DNA of 64,000 bases from Denitratisoma sp. DHT3 (GTDB taxonomy: Bacteria > Pseudomonadota > Gammaproteobacteria > Burkholderiales > Rhodocyclaceae), in contig NZ_CP020914.1 of assembly GCF_007833355.1 (NCBI RefSeq), positions 2,714,047 to 2,778,046 of the forward strand, written 5' to 3'. The stretch's first letter is position 1, and every line of letters begins with the position of its first letter. The notes beneath the pieces were generated by a model. That model saw only the letters and a list, made by a program, of their open reading frames with translations, was not told the origin of the DNA and ran no database searches. Below are positions 34,851 through 44,656 of this stretch, piece by piece. The translations under genes and the position numbers were made by a program.

Positions 34851-35911
34851 CAGTCTCCCCCCTCTACCTTGACTTGTTTCCACTTCGCTCCTCGCCCCTT
34901 GCCCATGGACTCGATCACTCCCTCTGACTTCATCGCCCGCAGCACCAACCGCACCATGTCTCGGCTCACGCCCGGGCAAGCCTCCTCGATCTCGGATATC
35001 GAGAACGGCTGGCTGCGCCCTAGGACCTCCGCCCGCACCCGGTCGCCTTTACTGCCGCGGCCACGCTCGATGGTGCCGACACGCTCCTCGAACTCACGGT
35101 AGGCTCGTAGCAAGGCGCCCCAGAAGTAGTCGAGCCAGGGCTTTACGTCGTGCTGCCCCTGGTGCCAGCCCTGCGAGCTGGCTTCCAGCGTCTCGTAATA
35201 ACCTTCCTTGGTTTCCTCGAAGATGCGTTCCAAGCTGATGTAGCGACCCACGGCATAGTCGAAGTGGTAGAGCAGCAGCAAGGTCAACAAGCGGGACATG
35301 CGACCGTTGCCGTCCGGGAAAGGGTGGATGCACAGGAAGTCGAGCATCGCCAGCGGCACCAGTACCAACGGGTCGGCCAGGTGCTGATCCAGCGCGGTGG
35401 CGTAGCGCCCGGCCAGATCGGTCATAGCCATGGGTGTGAGGTGCGCAGCGACCGGCTGGAAACGTAGACGTGACGTGCCGTCCGGGTGACGTTCGATGAT
35501 GTCGTTATTGGTAGCCTTCCAGCGCCCGCCCGCCTGCGGCATATAGCGGTACAGCAGGGTGTGGAGTTGCAGCACTACGCCCTCGCTGAAGGACATATGC
35601 GCGGCCGATTCGTGGATCAGCGCCAGGGCGTCACGGTAGCCGGCGATCTCCTGTTCGGAGCGGCTCTTTGGTGTTGCATTGCGGATGACCAGAGACTTCA
35701 GCCGCGAAGGCGCTACGACAACACCTTCCAGCCGGTTAGACGACTCAGTGGACTCCACCACCGCGATCTGGCGTAGGCCCTTCAGGGCTTCAGGCGACTG
35801 CGCAGCATAGAGCTGTTGCTTGCCCTGGTACTCGCCCAGTGAGCGCAACGTGGCGGCCTGGGTGCCATCGAAGCGAAGCGCGGCGAGGTACTCGGGTGTG
35901 AGCGAGTGCAT
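34850..35911 (-). CDS. Fic-domain protein with inhibitory motif and C-terminal winged helix
   Basis: This 353-residue Fic protein has the complete catalytic motif HPFPDGNGR (196-204) for transfer of AMP or a similar group from a nucleotide. It also has the N-terminal self-inhibitory motif (S/T)xxxE(G/N), as SSNRLEG at 57-63 (class II Fic). The C-terminal 80 residues (FSISEIEEACPGVSRDMVRLVL and on) look like a winged helix, so it may bind DNA. It is the first gene of the defence operon, coupled to the SNF2 helicase by TGATG and preceded by an operator array. A sensor, toxin or regulator role is inferred. Confidence 0.87.
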   Translation of the reverse strand: MHSLTPEYLAALRFDGTQAATLRSLGEYQGKQQLYAAQSPEALKGLRQIAVVESTESSNRLEGVVVAPSRLKSLVIRNATPKSRSEQEIAGYRDALALIHESAAHMSFSEGVVLQLHTLLYRYMPQAGGRWKATNNDIIERHPDGTSRLRFQPVAAHLTPMAMTDLAGRYATALDQHLADPLVLVPLAMLDFLCIHPFPDGNGRMSRLLTLLLLYHFDYAVGRYISLERIFEETKEGYYETLEASSQGWHQGQHDVKPWLDYFWGALLRAYREFEERVGTIERGRGSKGDRVRAEVLGRSQPFSISEIEEACPGVSRDMVRLVLRAMKSEGVIESMGKGRGAKWKQVKVEGGD

Positions 35912-35934
35912 GGAAATGTAAGCTCAGGCTGTCT

Positions 35935-36133
35935 AAATGGGGTAATCATAGCCGTTAAATGGGGCATTGTCTCTAAAATTGCCTCATTAACGGTGTTTGA
36001 CTACCCCATTTCCTGAACACAACAGCGGTCGTGAGGGGCCGGCATGGCTGACTGGGAAGGAAATAGATAACACGAGCCATAAAAGGGTAATAAATCATAA
36101 ATTACCCCATTTATCCTATTGTTTACCCCATTT
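35935..36133. promoter_or_regulatory. Array of AAATGGGGTAAT operator-like repeats
   Basis: Five copies lie in the 345-bp leader of the fic operon. Two are forward, 35935-35946 (AAATGGGGTAAT) and 35957-35968 (AAATGGGGCATT), 22 bp apart. Three are reverse: 36001-36011, 36101-36112 and 36122-36133, the last two 21 bp apart. A weaker reverse copy is at 35979-35990. Spacing by two helical turns and opposed orientation suggest a regulator binding cooperatively. The Fic winged helix is one candidate binder. I see nothing else between 35912 and 36256. Confidence 0.7.
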
Positions 36134-36256
36134 CCGGGTTCAACCTAGGCCAAAGGCAAACGGTAAAGGGAACGGCACTCAAGGGCAACAGGCCTATCCA
36201 GAAAAGGAAAAGGCCGCCCCTGTCGATTCGCTCTGCAACACCCAGCCAAATCGCCC

Positions 36257-37468
36257 CTATGCCGTGACGCTGCCTTCCGCAGCACTCAGATAGTCCGCCC
36301 AGTCCTGCAACAGCGTCCTTCTCTGATCCAGCAGCAACGCCTTGTTGTACGTCGCCCGCACCTTGTTGCTTTCCACGTGGGCAAGCTGCCGCTCGATTGC
36401 ATCAGGCCGGTATCCGTTCTCATTGGCCCAGGTCGAAAAGGTTGTCCGCCAGCAATGCGGCGTCGTGCCCCGGCCCAGGTTCATGTCACGCATTGCGTAG
36501 GTAAGCCGATTGGGAGTGGTGAAGCCCTTGCCACTCCGGTGTGGGAACAGATAGCGGCCACCGCCCGTGATGCACTGCACATCCTTCAGCACAGCAATGG
36601 CCTGCACAGACAACGGGCTGACATGGTCGCGCCGCGCCTTCATCTTCGCCGCAGGCCGACGCCACAGTGCATCCTCAAAGTCGAACTCGTCCCATTCGGC
36701 ATCCGCCGCTTCCCCCGGACGGCAGGCGATCAGCGCAATCAACCGCAGGCACAGCGAAGTCTCCGGATAGCCCCGGTAGCCACGCAACTCCTGATAGAAC
36801 TTCTGGATTTGCTCTCGCGTCATCGCCGCCTTGCTCTCGCTGAACGGCACGCGCAGCAGCCCACGCAGACTGGGGATCGGATTGGCCTCGACCAGACCAC
36901 GCACCACCGCGAACTCGAAGATGGCCGAAAGATCGCCTTTGACATGGATGGCCGCCCACGCCCCGTGGGCCTTGCACTCCTCCAGCAGCGGGCGAATCTG
37001 CCTGACACCAATGTCGCTCATCGGCATCCCGTCGAACTTGGGCGACAGGTACTTCCTGATGCGGGACTCTTTCGTGCGGTAGGAACTGAGCGCAAAGACA
37101 GGCTTGATCTCGGCCAGATACGCCTGCGCCACCTTGGCAAACGAGCTTTCACGAGCGCGCTTACGTTCTTCCAGCGCTTCGAGGTTGCGCTGCTTGACCT
37201 GCTGCCGCTCATGCGCAGGGTGGATGCCTTGCTTGACCAAGGCACGCGCCTTCTCACGGGCAGCACGCGCCTCTGCAAGGCTTACCTGAGGAAAGCCGCC
37301 AATGGCAAAGAGGTTCTCCTTGCCTTGCAGGCGGTACTTCCATCGCCAGAGCTTGCCGCCGGTGGGCTTGACCAGCAGGAACAAGCCCCCGCCGTCTGAA
37401 AGTTTCCAATCTCGATCAGTCGGTTTGGCCGACCTGACCTTGGCGTCATTGAGTAGATTCTCGGGCAT
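36257..37468 (-). CDS. P4-type tyrosine integrase
   Basis: This 403-residue integrase has an N-terminal DUF4102 arm-binding domain (LNDAKVRSAKPTDRDWKLSDG, LWRWKYRLQGKENLFAIG) and a C-terminal catalytic domain with Arg in CRPGEAAD, HxxR in PHCWRTTF, His in LAHVESN and the Tyr in VRATYNKA. It should integrate and excise the island at the 3' end of ychF, which lies 197 nt away. The GTACCCCCA-type repeats upstream of its start are probable arm sites. It appears intact. Confidence 0.93.
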   Translation of the reverse strand: MPENLLNDAKVRSAKPTDRDWKLSDGGGLFLLVKPTGGKLWRWKYRLQGKENLFAIGGFPQVSLAEARAAREKARALVKQGIHPAHERQQVKQRNLEALEERKRARESSFAKVAQAYLAEIKPVFALSSYRTKESRIRKYLSPKFDGMPMSDIGVRQIRPLLEECKAHGAWAAIHVKGDLSAIFEFAVVRGLVEANPIPSLRGLLRVPFSESKAAMTREQIQKFYQELRGYRGYPETSLCLRLIALIACRPGEAADAEWDEFDFEDALWRRPAAKMKARRDHVSPLSVQAIAVLKDVQCITGGGRYLFPHRSGKGFTTPNRLTYAMRDMNLGRGTTPHCWRTTFSTWANENGYRPDAIERQLAHVESNKVRATYNKALLLDQRRTLLQDWADYLSAAEGSVTA

Positions 37469-37491
37469 CGTTGGACTCCACTGCGGGGAGA

Positions 37492-37534
37492 TATACCCCC
37501 ACGGTTGAACACGAGTACCCCCAACGCTACCCCC
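37492..37534. repeat. Arm-type GTACCCCCA repeats, right end
   Basis: One exact GTACCCCCA (37515-37523) and two variants, TATACCCCCA (37492-37501) and CTACCCCC (37527-37534), lie between the integrase start and the ychF end. They match the pair at the left end of the island. Confidence 0.6.
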
Positions 37535-37664
37535 GAATTTTCTGGACCTCGATGAACAATAGGAACGCTCAGCAGACCGTATTGTTTATGCAACCCATTG
37601 ATTTAAAATGGGATAGCTTGTCCACCAAGCGCTACTGAACGCCACCGAGATCCAGCAAAAATCG

Positions 37665-38755
<1,091 letters not shown>

Positions 38756-38759
<4 letters not shown>

Positions 38760-39364
38760 GGTGTTTCCTTCTTGGCTGCTGCCGGTTTGGTGTTGATTTT
38801 TCGGGTTGCCGCTTCCATCTCGCCCCTGGCGATGTCCGGCCAGGCCAGCAACGCCCGGTCCATCGCGGCGTCGATGGCTTCCTGCTCATCCCGCCGCGCG
38901 GGCTTGAGCACGTAGTTCACGACTTCGGTGCGGTCCCCTGGGTGGCCGATGCCGAGGCGCAGCCGCCAGTAGTCCTGGGTGCCCAGATGGGCCGTGATGT
39001 CCTTGAGGCCGTTGTGGCCACCGAGACCGCCGCCGAATTTCAGGCGCATCTGGCCCGGCGGCAGATCCAGTTCATCATGGACCACCAGCATCTCGTTGGG
39101 CGGGATGCGGTAGAACTGGGCCAGCGCCCGCACCGACTGGCCGGAGCGGTTCATGAAGGTGGCAGGCATCAACAGCCAGATGCCACTCTGGCCGGCCTGG
39201 CGGGCATTGGCGGCCCAGCCGTGGAAGCGGGACTCCTTGCCGAAGGCGATGCCCAGTTCGTGGGCCAGGCGCTCACAAAACCAAAACCCGGCGTTGTGCC
39301 GGGTTTCGGTGTATTCGGCCCCGGGGTTGCCGAGGCCGACGACGAGACGGATATTCGCCTGCAA
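38756..39364 (-). CDS. pth: Peptidyl-tRNA hydrolase
   Basis: This 202-residue enzyme releases peptides from peptidyl-tRNA that drops off ribosomes. It begins [24 protein letters not shown], with the catalytic His in RHNAGFW, and has [12 protein letters not shown] and HDELDLPPG, all strongly conserved in Pth. A Lys/Ala-rich tail (about 185-202) is unusual but harmless-looking. It lies between rplY (15-nt gap) and ychF (ATGA overlap), the classical order. Confidence 0.97.
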
Positions 39365-39379
39365 TTCAGCTCACAGGGA

Positions 39380-39997
39380 TTACTTCTTCTCGGCGGGCGC
39401 TTCTGCGGCCGGGGCTTCTTCCTCGGCCTTGCCGCCCTTGACGATCACGGTCGCGACCACCGGGTCGCCTTCGCCGTGATGCGCCACTTCGACGCCCTTG
39501 GGCAGCGCCAGCTGGGAGACATGGAGGGAATGGCCGGTGGCCAGGTCCTTCAGGTCGACCTCGATGAACTCGGGCAGATCGGCGGGCAGGCACTTGACGT
39601 CCACTTCGGTCATCACGTGGGAGACCATGCCGCCCTGGAGCTTGACGCCGGGGTTGATGTCGGCATTGATGAAATGCAGGGGCACCTTCTGGTGGATCTG
39701 GTGGGTGGCATCCACGCGCTGGAAGTCCACGTGCAGCACCTGGAGCTTGTAGGCATGGACCTGCACGTCCCGCAGCAGGGCCATCTGCTTGTCGCCCTCG
39801 ACATTCACGGTGACGATGGAGGAATGGAAGGCTTCCTTGCGCAGGGCCTGATAGATTTCGTTGTGGTCCATGTCGATGGACTGGGGCTTGCCGGCGGCCC
39901 CATAGACGATGCCGGGAACCCGGCCCGCGCGACGCAGGCGGCGGCTCGCACTCGATCCCTGCAGGTCACGCTTCTTGGCGTTGATTTCGAATTGCAT
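39380..39997 (-). CDS. rplY: 50S ribosomal protein L25/Ctc
   Basis: This 205-residue long form of L25 has an N-terminal 5S-rRNA-binding domain (MQFEINAKKRDLQGSSASRRLRRAG) and a C-terminal TL5/CTC beta domain, ending in a low-complexity Ala/Glu/Lys tail. GGAG lies 5 nt before the ATG at 39997. A strong terminator-like hairpin ends only 13 nt upstream of the start, so its expression may depend on read-through or attenuation. Confidence 0.95.
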   Translation of the reverse strand: MQFEINAKKRDLQGSSASRRLRRAGRVPGIVYGAAGKPQSIDMDHNEIYQALRKEAFHSSIVTVNVEGDKQMALLRDVQVHAYKLQVLHVDFQRVDATHQIHQKVPLHFINADINPGVKLQGGMVSHVMTEVDVKCLPADLPEFIEVDLKDLATGHSLHVSQLALPKGVEVAHHGEGDPVVATVIVKGGKAEEEAPAAEAPAEKK

Positions 39998-40010
39998 GAT
40001 GACTCCAGTC

Positions 40011-40037
40011 AAAAAAACCTGCCCGCGACCAGGCAGG
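40011..40037 (-). terminator. Terminator between prs and rplY
   Basis: On the minus strand CCTGCC...GGCAGG forms a stem around TGGTCGCG and is followed by seven T residues, 40 nt after the prs stop. A second GC-rich hairpin (GTCCGG/CCGGAC) sits just before it. The T tract ends 13 nt before the rplY ATG, suggesting transcriptional attenuation. Confidence 0.8.
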
Positions 40038-40076
40038 GGTTGAAAAGTCCGGACGGTCGCCCGGCCGGACGAAAAC

Positions 40077-41027
40077 CTACTCGACGAACAGCGAGGATAC
40101 CGACTCGTCGTTGCTGATGCGGATGATGGTCTCGGCCATCAGTTCGGCGATCGAGACCACCCGGATGCGGTTGCAGGCGCGGGCGTTGTCGCGCAGGGGG
40201 ATGGTGTCGGTGACCACCAGCTCGTCCAGGGAGGACTCGTCGATGCGCTCGATCGCCGCGCCGGACAGCACCGGGTGGGTGCAGTAGGCCAGCACGCGCT
40301 TGGCGCCGTGGTCCTTGAGCGCCTGGGCGGCCTTGCACAGGGTGCCGGCGGTGTCCACGATGTCGTCCATGATCACGCAGGTGCGGCCCGCCACGTCGCC
40401 GATGATGTTCATCACCTCGGAGACGTTGGCCTTGGGACGGCGCTTGTCGATGATCGCCAGATCCGATTCGAGGTGCTTGGCGAAGGCCCGGGCGCGCACC
40501 ACGCCGCCCACGTCGGGGGAGACCACCAGCAGGTCCTCGTAGCGCTGCTTGGCGATGTCGGCCAGCAGCACGGGCGCCGCGTAGATGTTGTCCACCGGGA
40601 TGTCGAAGAAACCCTGGATCTGGTCGGCATGGAGATCCACGGTCAGCACCCGCTGCACGCCCGCGGCCTGCAGCATGTTGGCCACCACCTTGGCGGTGAT
40701 CGGCACCCGGGCGGAGCGGGGGCGGCGATCCTGGCGCGCGTAGCCGAAGTAGGGGATGGCGGCGGTGATGCGGCCGGCCGAGGCGCGCTTCAAGGCGTCG
40801 GCCAGGATCACCAGCTCCATCAGATTGTCGTTGGTGGGGGCGCAGGTGGGCTGGAGAATGAAGATGTCCCGCCCGCGCACATGCTCCAGGATCTCCACGT
40901 TGATCTCGCCGTCGGAGAAGCGCGCCACCTGGGCGCGGCCGAGGGACATGTTGAGCCGCTTGACGGCGTCCGCGGCCAGTTTGGGGTTGGCGGTGCCGGT
41001 GAAGACCATCAGGCTGTCGTAAGCCAT
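40077..41027 (-). CDS. prs: Ribose-phosphate pyrophosphokinase
   Basis: This 316-residue enzyme makes PRPP from ribose 5-phosphate and ATP for nucleotides, His, Trp and NAD. Clear motifs are [10 protein letters not shown], the ATP-loop [30 protein letters not shown], and the PRPP-binding loop [11 protein letters not shown] use the ATG at 41027 ([11 protein letters not shown]). It lies downstream of tRNA-Gln, as in many betaproteobacteria (ispE-tRNA-Gln-prs-rplY-pth). Confidence 0.97.
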   Translation of the reverse strand: MAYDSLMVFTGTANPKLAADAVKRLNMSLGRAQVARFSDGEINVEILEHVRGRDIFILQPTCAPTNDNLMELVILADALKRASAGRITAAIPYFGYARQDRRPRSARVPITAKVVANMLQAAGVQRVLTVDLHADQIQGFFDIPVDNIYAAPVLLADIAKQRYEDLLVVSPDVGGVVRARAFAKHLESDLAIIDKRRPKANVSEVMNIIGDVAGRTCVIMDDIVDTAGTLCKAAQALKDHGAKRVLAYCTHPVLSGAAIERIDESSLDELVVTDTIPLRDNARACNRIRVVSIAELMAETIIRISNDESVSSLFVE

Positions 41028-41047
41028 GGGAGCCTCTGCAAACAAAG

Positions 41048-41075
41048 CGGGCAGACCACGTGATGGCCTGCCCGG
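41048..41075 (-). terminator. Hairpin between tRNA-Gln and prs
   Basis: GGGCAG and CTGCCC (minus strand) pair across a 13-nt loop and are followed by GCTTTGTTT, a weak T-rich tract. It may process or terminate the tRNA-Gln transcript before prs. Confidence 0.5.
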
Positions 41076-41085
41076 TTAAATGTTC

Positions 41086-41162
41086 TGGCTGGGGAGGAAG
41101 GATTCGAACCTTCGCATGCCGGAATCAAAATCCGGTGCCTTAACCAGCTTGGCGACTCCCCA
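41086..41162 (-). tRNA. tRNA-Gln (anticodon UUG)
   Basis: A complete 77-nt cloverleaf is present. The acceptor stem TGGGGAG pairs with CTCCCCA, followed by G and an encoded CCA (ends at 41086). The anticodon stem CCGGA/TCCGG encloses TTTTGAT, giving UUG. The T arm contains GGTTCGAATCC. It lies between ispE and prs and is not the attachment site of the island. Confidence 0.96.
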
Positions 41163-41222
41163 ATTGGCGACGCCCTGGAACCTGCTCGACGTCGAAAGGA
41201 CGCGCATTGTCGTTTTTTTTGT

Positions 41223-42098
41223 TCAGGCTGTCAAATCCGCCAGCGGATGTTTTTGCAGGCCACGGGCGACGAATCCGCGCATGTCCGCCGGCAGCGCCGC
41301 CTGCGCCTGGCGGGCGGCCGCTTCCGTGGCGAACTCGGCGAAGCAGCAAGCGCCGGAGCCGCTCATGCGCGCCGCGCCGCCCGCGCCCTGCCAGTGCCGC
41401 AGCCAGTCGAGGTGGCGGGCCACCTCGGGGTGGAGGCGGCAGGCCACGGCTTCCAGATCGTTGCCGCCGAAGCCGGGGCGCCAGGCGGCGGGGGCGATGG
41501 CCGGGGCGTCGCGGCGCAGGTCCGGCGCGCGGAAGATGTCGGCGGTGGGCACCGCCAGCGCCGGCACCAGCACCAGATACCAGGCGGCGGGCGGCGCCAC
41601 GTCGGTGAAACGCTCGCCCACGCCCTCGGCGAAGGCGCTGCGGCCGTGGATGAAGATGGGCACGTCGGCGCCCAGGGCGAGACCGATCTCCTCCAGGCGC
41701 GCTTTCGACAATCCGCAGCGCCACAGCCGGTTCAGGGCGATCAGGGTGGTGGCGGCGTCGGAACTGCCGCCGCCCAGGCCGCCGCCCATCGGCAGGCGCT
41801 TGTCCACGGCGATGGTGACGCCCTCGCGGCAGCCCGTGGCGTCGGCCAGGGCGCGCGCCGCGCGCACCGTCAGGTCCTGTTCCGCCGGCACGCCGGGCAG
41901 GGGCGCGGCCAGTTCGATGCGGCCGTCGCCGCGCGGGGAAAAGCGCAGCCAGTCGGCCTGATCGAGGAACAGGAACACGGTTTGCAGCAGATGGTAGCCG
42001 TCGGCGCGGCGCCCCACCACGTGGAGGAAGAGATTGATCTTGGCCGGGGCCGGCCAGGCGTCGCGCCAGTCCGGCGCCAAGTTCACGGTAGCTGCCAT
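41223..42098 (-). CDS. ispE: 4-diphosphocytidyl-2-C-methyl-D-erythritol kinase
   Basis: This 291-residue GHMP kinase acts in the MEP pathway to isoprenoids. It has PAPAKINLFLHVVGRRADGYH near the N-terminus and the GHMP ATP-binding motif PMGGGLGGGSSDAA. The MSGSGACCFAEF segment near the C-terminus is also typical. It overlaps lolB by 16 nt, the conserved lolB-ispE pair, and is followed by tRNA-Gln. Confidence 0.96.
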   Translation of the reverse strand: MAATVNLAPDWRDAWPAPAKINLFLHVVGRRADGYHLLQTVFLFLDQADWLRFSPRGDGRIELAAPLPGVPAEQDLTVRAARALADATGCREGVTIAVDKRLPMGGGLGGGSSDAATTLIALNRLWRCGLSKARLEEIGLALGADVPIFIHGRSAFAEGVGERFTDVAPPAAWYLVLVPALAVPTADIFRAPDLRRDAPAIAPAAWRPGFGGNDLEAVACRLHPEVARHLDWLRHWQGAGGAARMSGSGACCFAEFATEAAARQAQAALPADMRGFVARGLQKHPLADLTA

Positions 42099-42637
42099 TG
42101 GTCGATCTTCAGGCGCAGGTCGATGTCGTCGCGCCGCATCTCCAGCAGGGTCGGCAGGGCGTCCTCGCTGTCGGACTCATAGTCCAGATAGTCGATTTGC
42201 CAGCCGTCGACCCAGGCCCGCCGCGGCCGCCCCTGCTCGTCGCGGCTGCGGGCCTCGACCCGGGCGGCGAGCCAGCGCGGCAGTTCGTTGAGCGGCAGGG
42301 TCAGGCCCAGCACCTCCTCGGCCAGCGCGGCCCAGTCGGGCGCCTGGTGGACCTTGCCTTCGCTGGTGGTGAGGCGGGCGCCCCGCGGATCGCGGTCGAG
42401 TTCGGCAATCCCCTGCCCCAGCGGTCCGGTGAGCAGGATCTCGTCACGCTGGATGTCGTGGCGCCAGCTGATGCCGGCATGGTAGGGACGCTCGCCCTGG
42501 CGCAGCGCGAGGCGCCCTTCCAGGCTGAAACTGTCGATCGCGGCGCGCGCCGGGCGCGGCGGCACGGGCGGCTGAAGCGCGCAGGCGGCCAGCAGCAGCG
42601 GCAGCAACAGTAGCCAGAGCGCCGGGCGATGGCCCAT
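42083..42637 (-). CDS. lolB: Outer-membrane lipoprotein insertion protein LolB
   Basis: This 184-residue lipoprotein receives lipoproteins from LolA and inserts them into the outer membrane. The signal peptide MGHRPALWLLLLPLLLAACA carries a lipobox (LLAAC). The mature part has FSLEGRLALRQG and ends in a beta-rich region with LKIDQWQL, typical of LolB. The start could also be the ATG at 42655; 42637 gives the usual signal length. It sits directly before ispE. Confidence 0.93.
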   Translation of the reverse strand: MGHRPALWLLLLPLLLAACALQPPVPPRPARAAIDSFSLEGRLALRQGERPYHAGISWRHDIQRDEILLTGPLGQGIAELDRDPRGARLTTSEGKVHQAPDWAALAEEVLGLTLPLNELPRWLAARVEARSRDEQGRPRRAWVDGWQIDYLDYESDSEDALPTLLEMRRDDIDLRLKIDQWQLP

Positions 42638-42670
42638 TACCGTGAAATACCTCATTGGAATGGCAGGCCA

Positions 42671-42800
42671 AATGTCCGAGCGCAGCGAGCCGACATCATC
42701 ACCTCCCCCGGAGAGGGGGGCGGAGGCGGGGTTTCGCAAAGCACTGCTTTGCGCCGCCGTAGCCGGCGGTCTGAGCAAAGACCGCCGTGGGCGGCCGGGA
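42671..42800. repeat. Intergenic repeat cluster upstream of lolB
   Basis: This 130-bp stretch holds the third copy of the TCCGAGCGCAGCGAGCC motif (42675-42691). Several inverted repeats follow: a CTCCCCC/GGGGGG hairpin, GCAAAGCACTGCTTTGC (42736-42752), and GCCGCCG...CGGCGG. It resembles a compound repetitive extragenic element between the TPR gene and lolB. Confidence 0.5.
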
Positions 42801-42866
42801 GGGGGAGGGCCTTCTTGCCCTCCGCGTATTTCATGTTCCGGGGCGGAACATTGGCGGCCATGAGCG

Positions 42867-44582
42867 TTAGCGGACCAGGCGCTTGAGGGTGGCGGTCAGC
42901 GCCTCGTTGTCGGGATCGGCGCGCAGCGCGTCGTCCCAGGTCTTCTTCGCCTCGTCGCGCCGGTTCAGCGCCCACAGCACCTCGCCCAGGTGGGCGGCGA
43001 TTTCGGGGTCGGGGCGCAGCGCCAGGGCGCGGCGCAGGTAGTCCTCGGCCTGGCCGTTCTTGCCGCGGCGGAACAGCAGCCAGCCCATGCTGTCCAGGAT
43101 GTAGGGATCCTCCGGCGCCAGGCTCAGCGCCTTGTCGATCAGTTTCTGGGCCTCGTCCAGGCGCAGGTTGCGATCCACCAGGGTGTAGCCCAGGGCGTTG
43201 TAGGCGTGGGCGTGGTCGGGTTGCAACTGGATCAGCTTGCGCAGCCGGGTTTCCACTTTGGCGTACTGGCCGAGCCGGTCCGCGACCATGGCGGATTCAT
43301 AGAGCAGGGTCGGCTCCTCGGGCGTGCCGGCCAGAGCGGCTTCCAGCACATTGCCGGCGTCCTGGGTGCGGCGCGCCTCGAGCAGCAACTTCGATTCGGC
43401 CACGATCAGGGTGACGCGGTCCTTGGGGCTGGCCTCCGCGCCCTGCCGCAATTGCGCGCGGGCCTCCTCGATCCGGCCCTGGCGCGCCAGCAGCGCGGCG
43501 GCCTGGCCGCGTGCCGCGGCGAAGCGGCGGCTGCCGGAGCCGACCTGGTCGTAGAGGTCCACCGCCTCGCTCCAGCGGTGCCCCTCCTCGGCGATCTGCC
43601 CCAGATAGAAACGCGCGCCGTCGCGGTCGCCGCCGTTGTCGAGCTTCAGCATCTGGCGCAGCTTGCTTTCCGCGCCGGCGATGTCGCCCAGTTGCAGGGA
43701 GAGCAGGCCCACGGCGTAGAGCAGATCCGGATCGTCCTTCTGCAGTTCCAGCAGGGCGGCGAACGCCTGGCGCGACTCGTCGTAGCGCTTGGCGTCCACC
43801 AGGACCCGGGCCAGCGCCAGGCGGGCTTCCTTGGACTGCGGGTTGCGGGTGATGAAGCCTTGCAGCGCCTCCACCGCGCGATTGGGGGTGTCCAGCAGCA
43901 GTTGGACCTTGAACAGGATGGCCGGCTCCGAGTCGGGCTTCAGTTGCAGGGCCTGGTCGATCTCCGCCAGCGCGCGCAGCGACTCCTTGGCGCTCTGAGC
44001 GGCCTGGGCCCGGGCGAAGTGGGCTTCGGCGAGCGTCAAGTAGGGCAGCGTGACCTGGTCGACGAGGCGCAGCACCGCCTCACGGTCGTGCTGGCCGGCC
44101 AGGGTGCGGTGCAGTTGCAGCAGCTGGGCGCCGACGTCCGGCCCCGCCTTGGTCAGGGCCTGGCTCAACAGTCCGGCCAACTCGTCGGTATGGTTGGTGG
44201 CCGCGAGCAAGGTCCACAGCGCCTGGCGCGCCGCTTCCGACTCCGGTTCGCCGGCGGCCCAGATGCGGGCGGCCTCCAGCGCCGGCTCCAGTTGCCGGGC
44301 GTGGTAGGCGATCTCGGTGGCGCGGCGGGCGATGCGCGGGTCCTGCGTGGTCCTGGCCAGGTTCACGTAGGCGCCGGCGGCGAAATTCAACTGGCCCCGC
44401 CCGCCGGCGATTTCGGCGAGCAGGAACTGGTAGAGGATCTGCGGCGTCAGGGACGAGGTTTCCTGCGCGCCGCCGGCTTCGGTCGTCGCCTTGGCCGGGG
44501 GCGCTTCGGCATGTGCGGGAAGGGTCAGTCCGAAGAACAGCGCGGCAGCCAGGGGGCGCAGGTGACGCAGTGGGGGCGACAT
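42867..44582 (-). CDS. Tetratricopeptide-repeat protein, exported
   Basis: This 571-residue protein has an N-terminal signal peptide ([16 protein letters not shown]) followed by many TPR units over nearly the whole length, for example [23 protein letters not shown] and [20 protein letters not shown]. It should be a periplasmic scaffold. TPR proteins with this architecture are encoded just upstream of lolB-ispE in many betaproteobacteria, so the link is conserved, but their partner is not established. It is divergent from mutM. Confidence 0.88.
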   Translation of the reverse strand: MSPPLRHLRPLAAALFFGLTLPAHAEAPPAKATTEAGGAQETSSLTPQILYQFLLAEIAGGRGQLNFAAGAYVNLARTTQDPRIARRATEIAYHARQLEPALEAARIWAAGEPESEAARQALWTLLAATNHTDELAGLLSQALTKAGPDVGAQLLQLHRTLAGQHDREAVLRLVDQVTLPYLTLAEAHFARAQAAQSAKESLRALAEIDQALQLKPDSEPAILFKVQLLLDTPNRAVEALQGFITRNPQSKEARLALARVLVDAKRYDESRQAFAALLELQKDDPDLLYAVGLLSLQLGDIAGAESKLRQMLKLDNGGDRDGARFYLGQIAEEGHRWSEAVDLYDQVGSGSRRFAAARGQAAALLARQGRIEEARAQLRQGAEASPKDRVTLIVAESKLLLEARRTQDAGNVLEAALAGTPEEPTLLYESAMVADRLGQYAKVETRLRKLIQLQPDHAHAYNALGYTLVDRNLRLDEAQKLIDKALSLAPEDPYILDSMGWLLFRRGKNGQAEDYLRRALALRPDPEIAAHLGEVLWALNRRDEAKKTWDDALRADPDNEALTATLKRLVR

Positions 44583-44656
44583 GGGAAACGGACGGGGCGC
44601 GGGGCCGCAGTAAATTAGAATGCGCCGATGTTATCAGCTTCATCGAGCGGTCCCCA

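Noticed and set aside
34851..34979. 43-codon N-terminal extension of the SNF2 helicase
   Set aside because: The extension overlaps the fic gene in another frame. The TGATG overlap at 34850 gives a natural start.
21903..35911. DISARM, BREX or Druantia identity for the defence operon
   Set aside because: A SNF2 helicase and a methyltransferase are shared with DISARM, but DrmA/DrmB (DUF1998) and a phospholipase D protein are missing. BREX PglZ/BrxC and Druantia DruE-like genes are also absent.
35935..36133. CRISPR array or plasmid iterons
   Set aside because: The repeats are only 11-12 bp, in both orientations and unevenly spaced, with no cas or rep gene beside them. Operators fit better.
41086..41162. 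tRNA-Gln as the island attachment site
   Set aside because: The tRNA is intact, 3.4 kb from the integrase, with conserved genes between. The 12-bp repeat pair lies at ychF.
42990..44618. 542-codon plus-strand open frame opposite the TPR gene
   Set aside because: It is antisense to a clear TPR protein. Gly/Gln/Arg/Leu bias without motifs marks it as a shadow.
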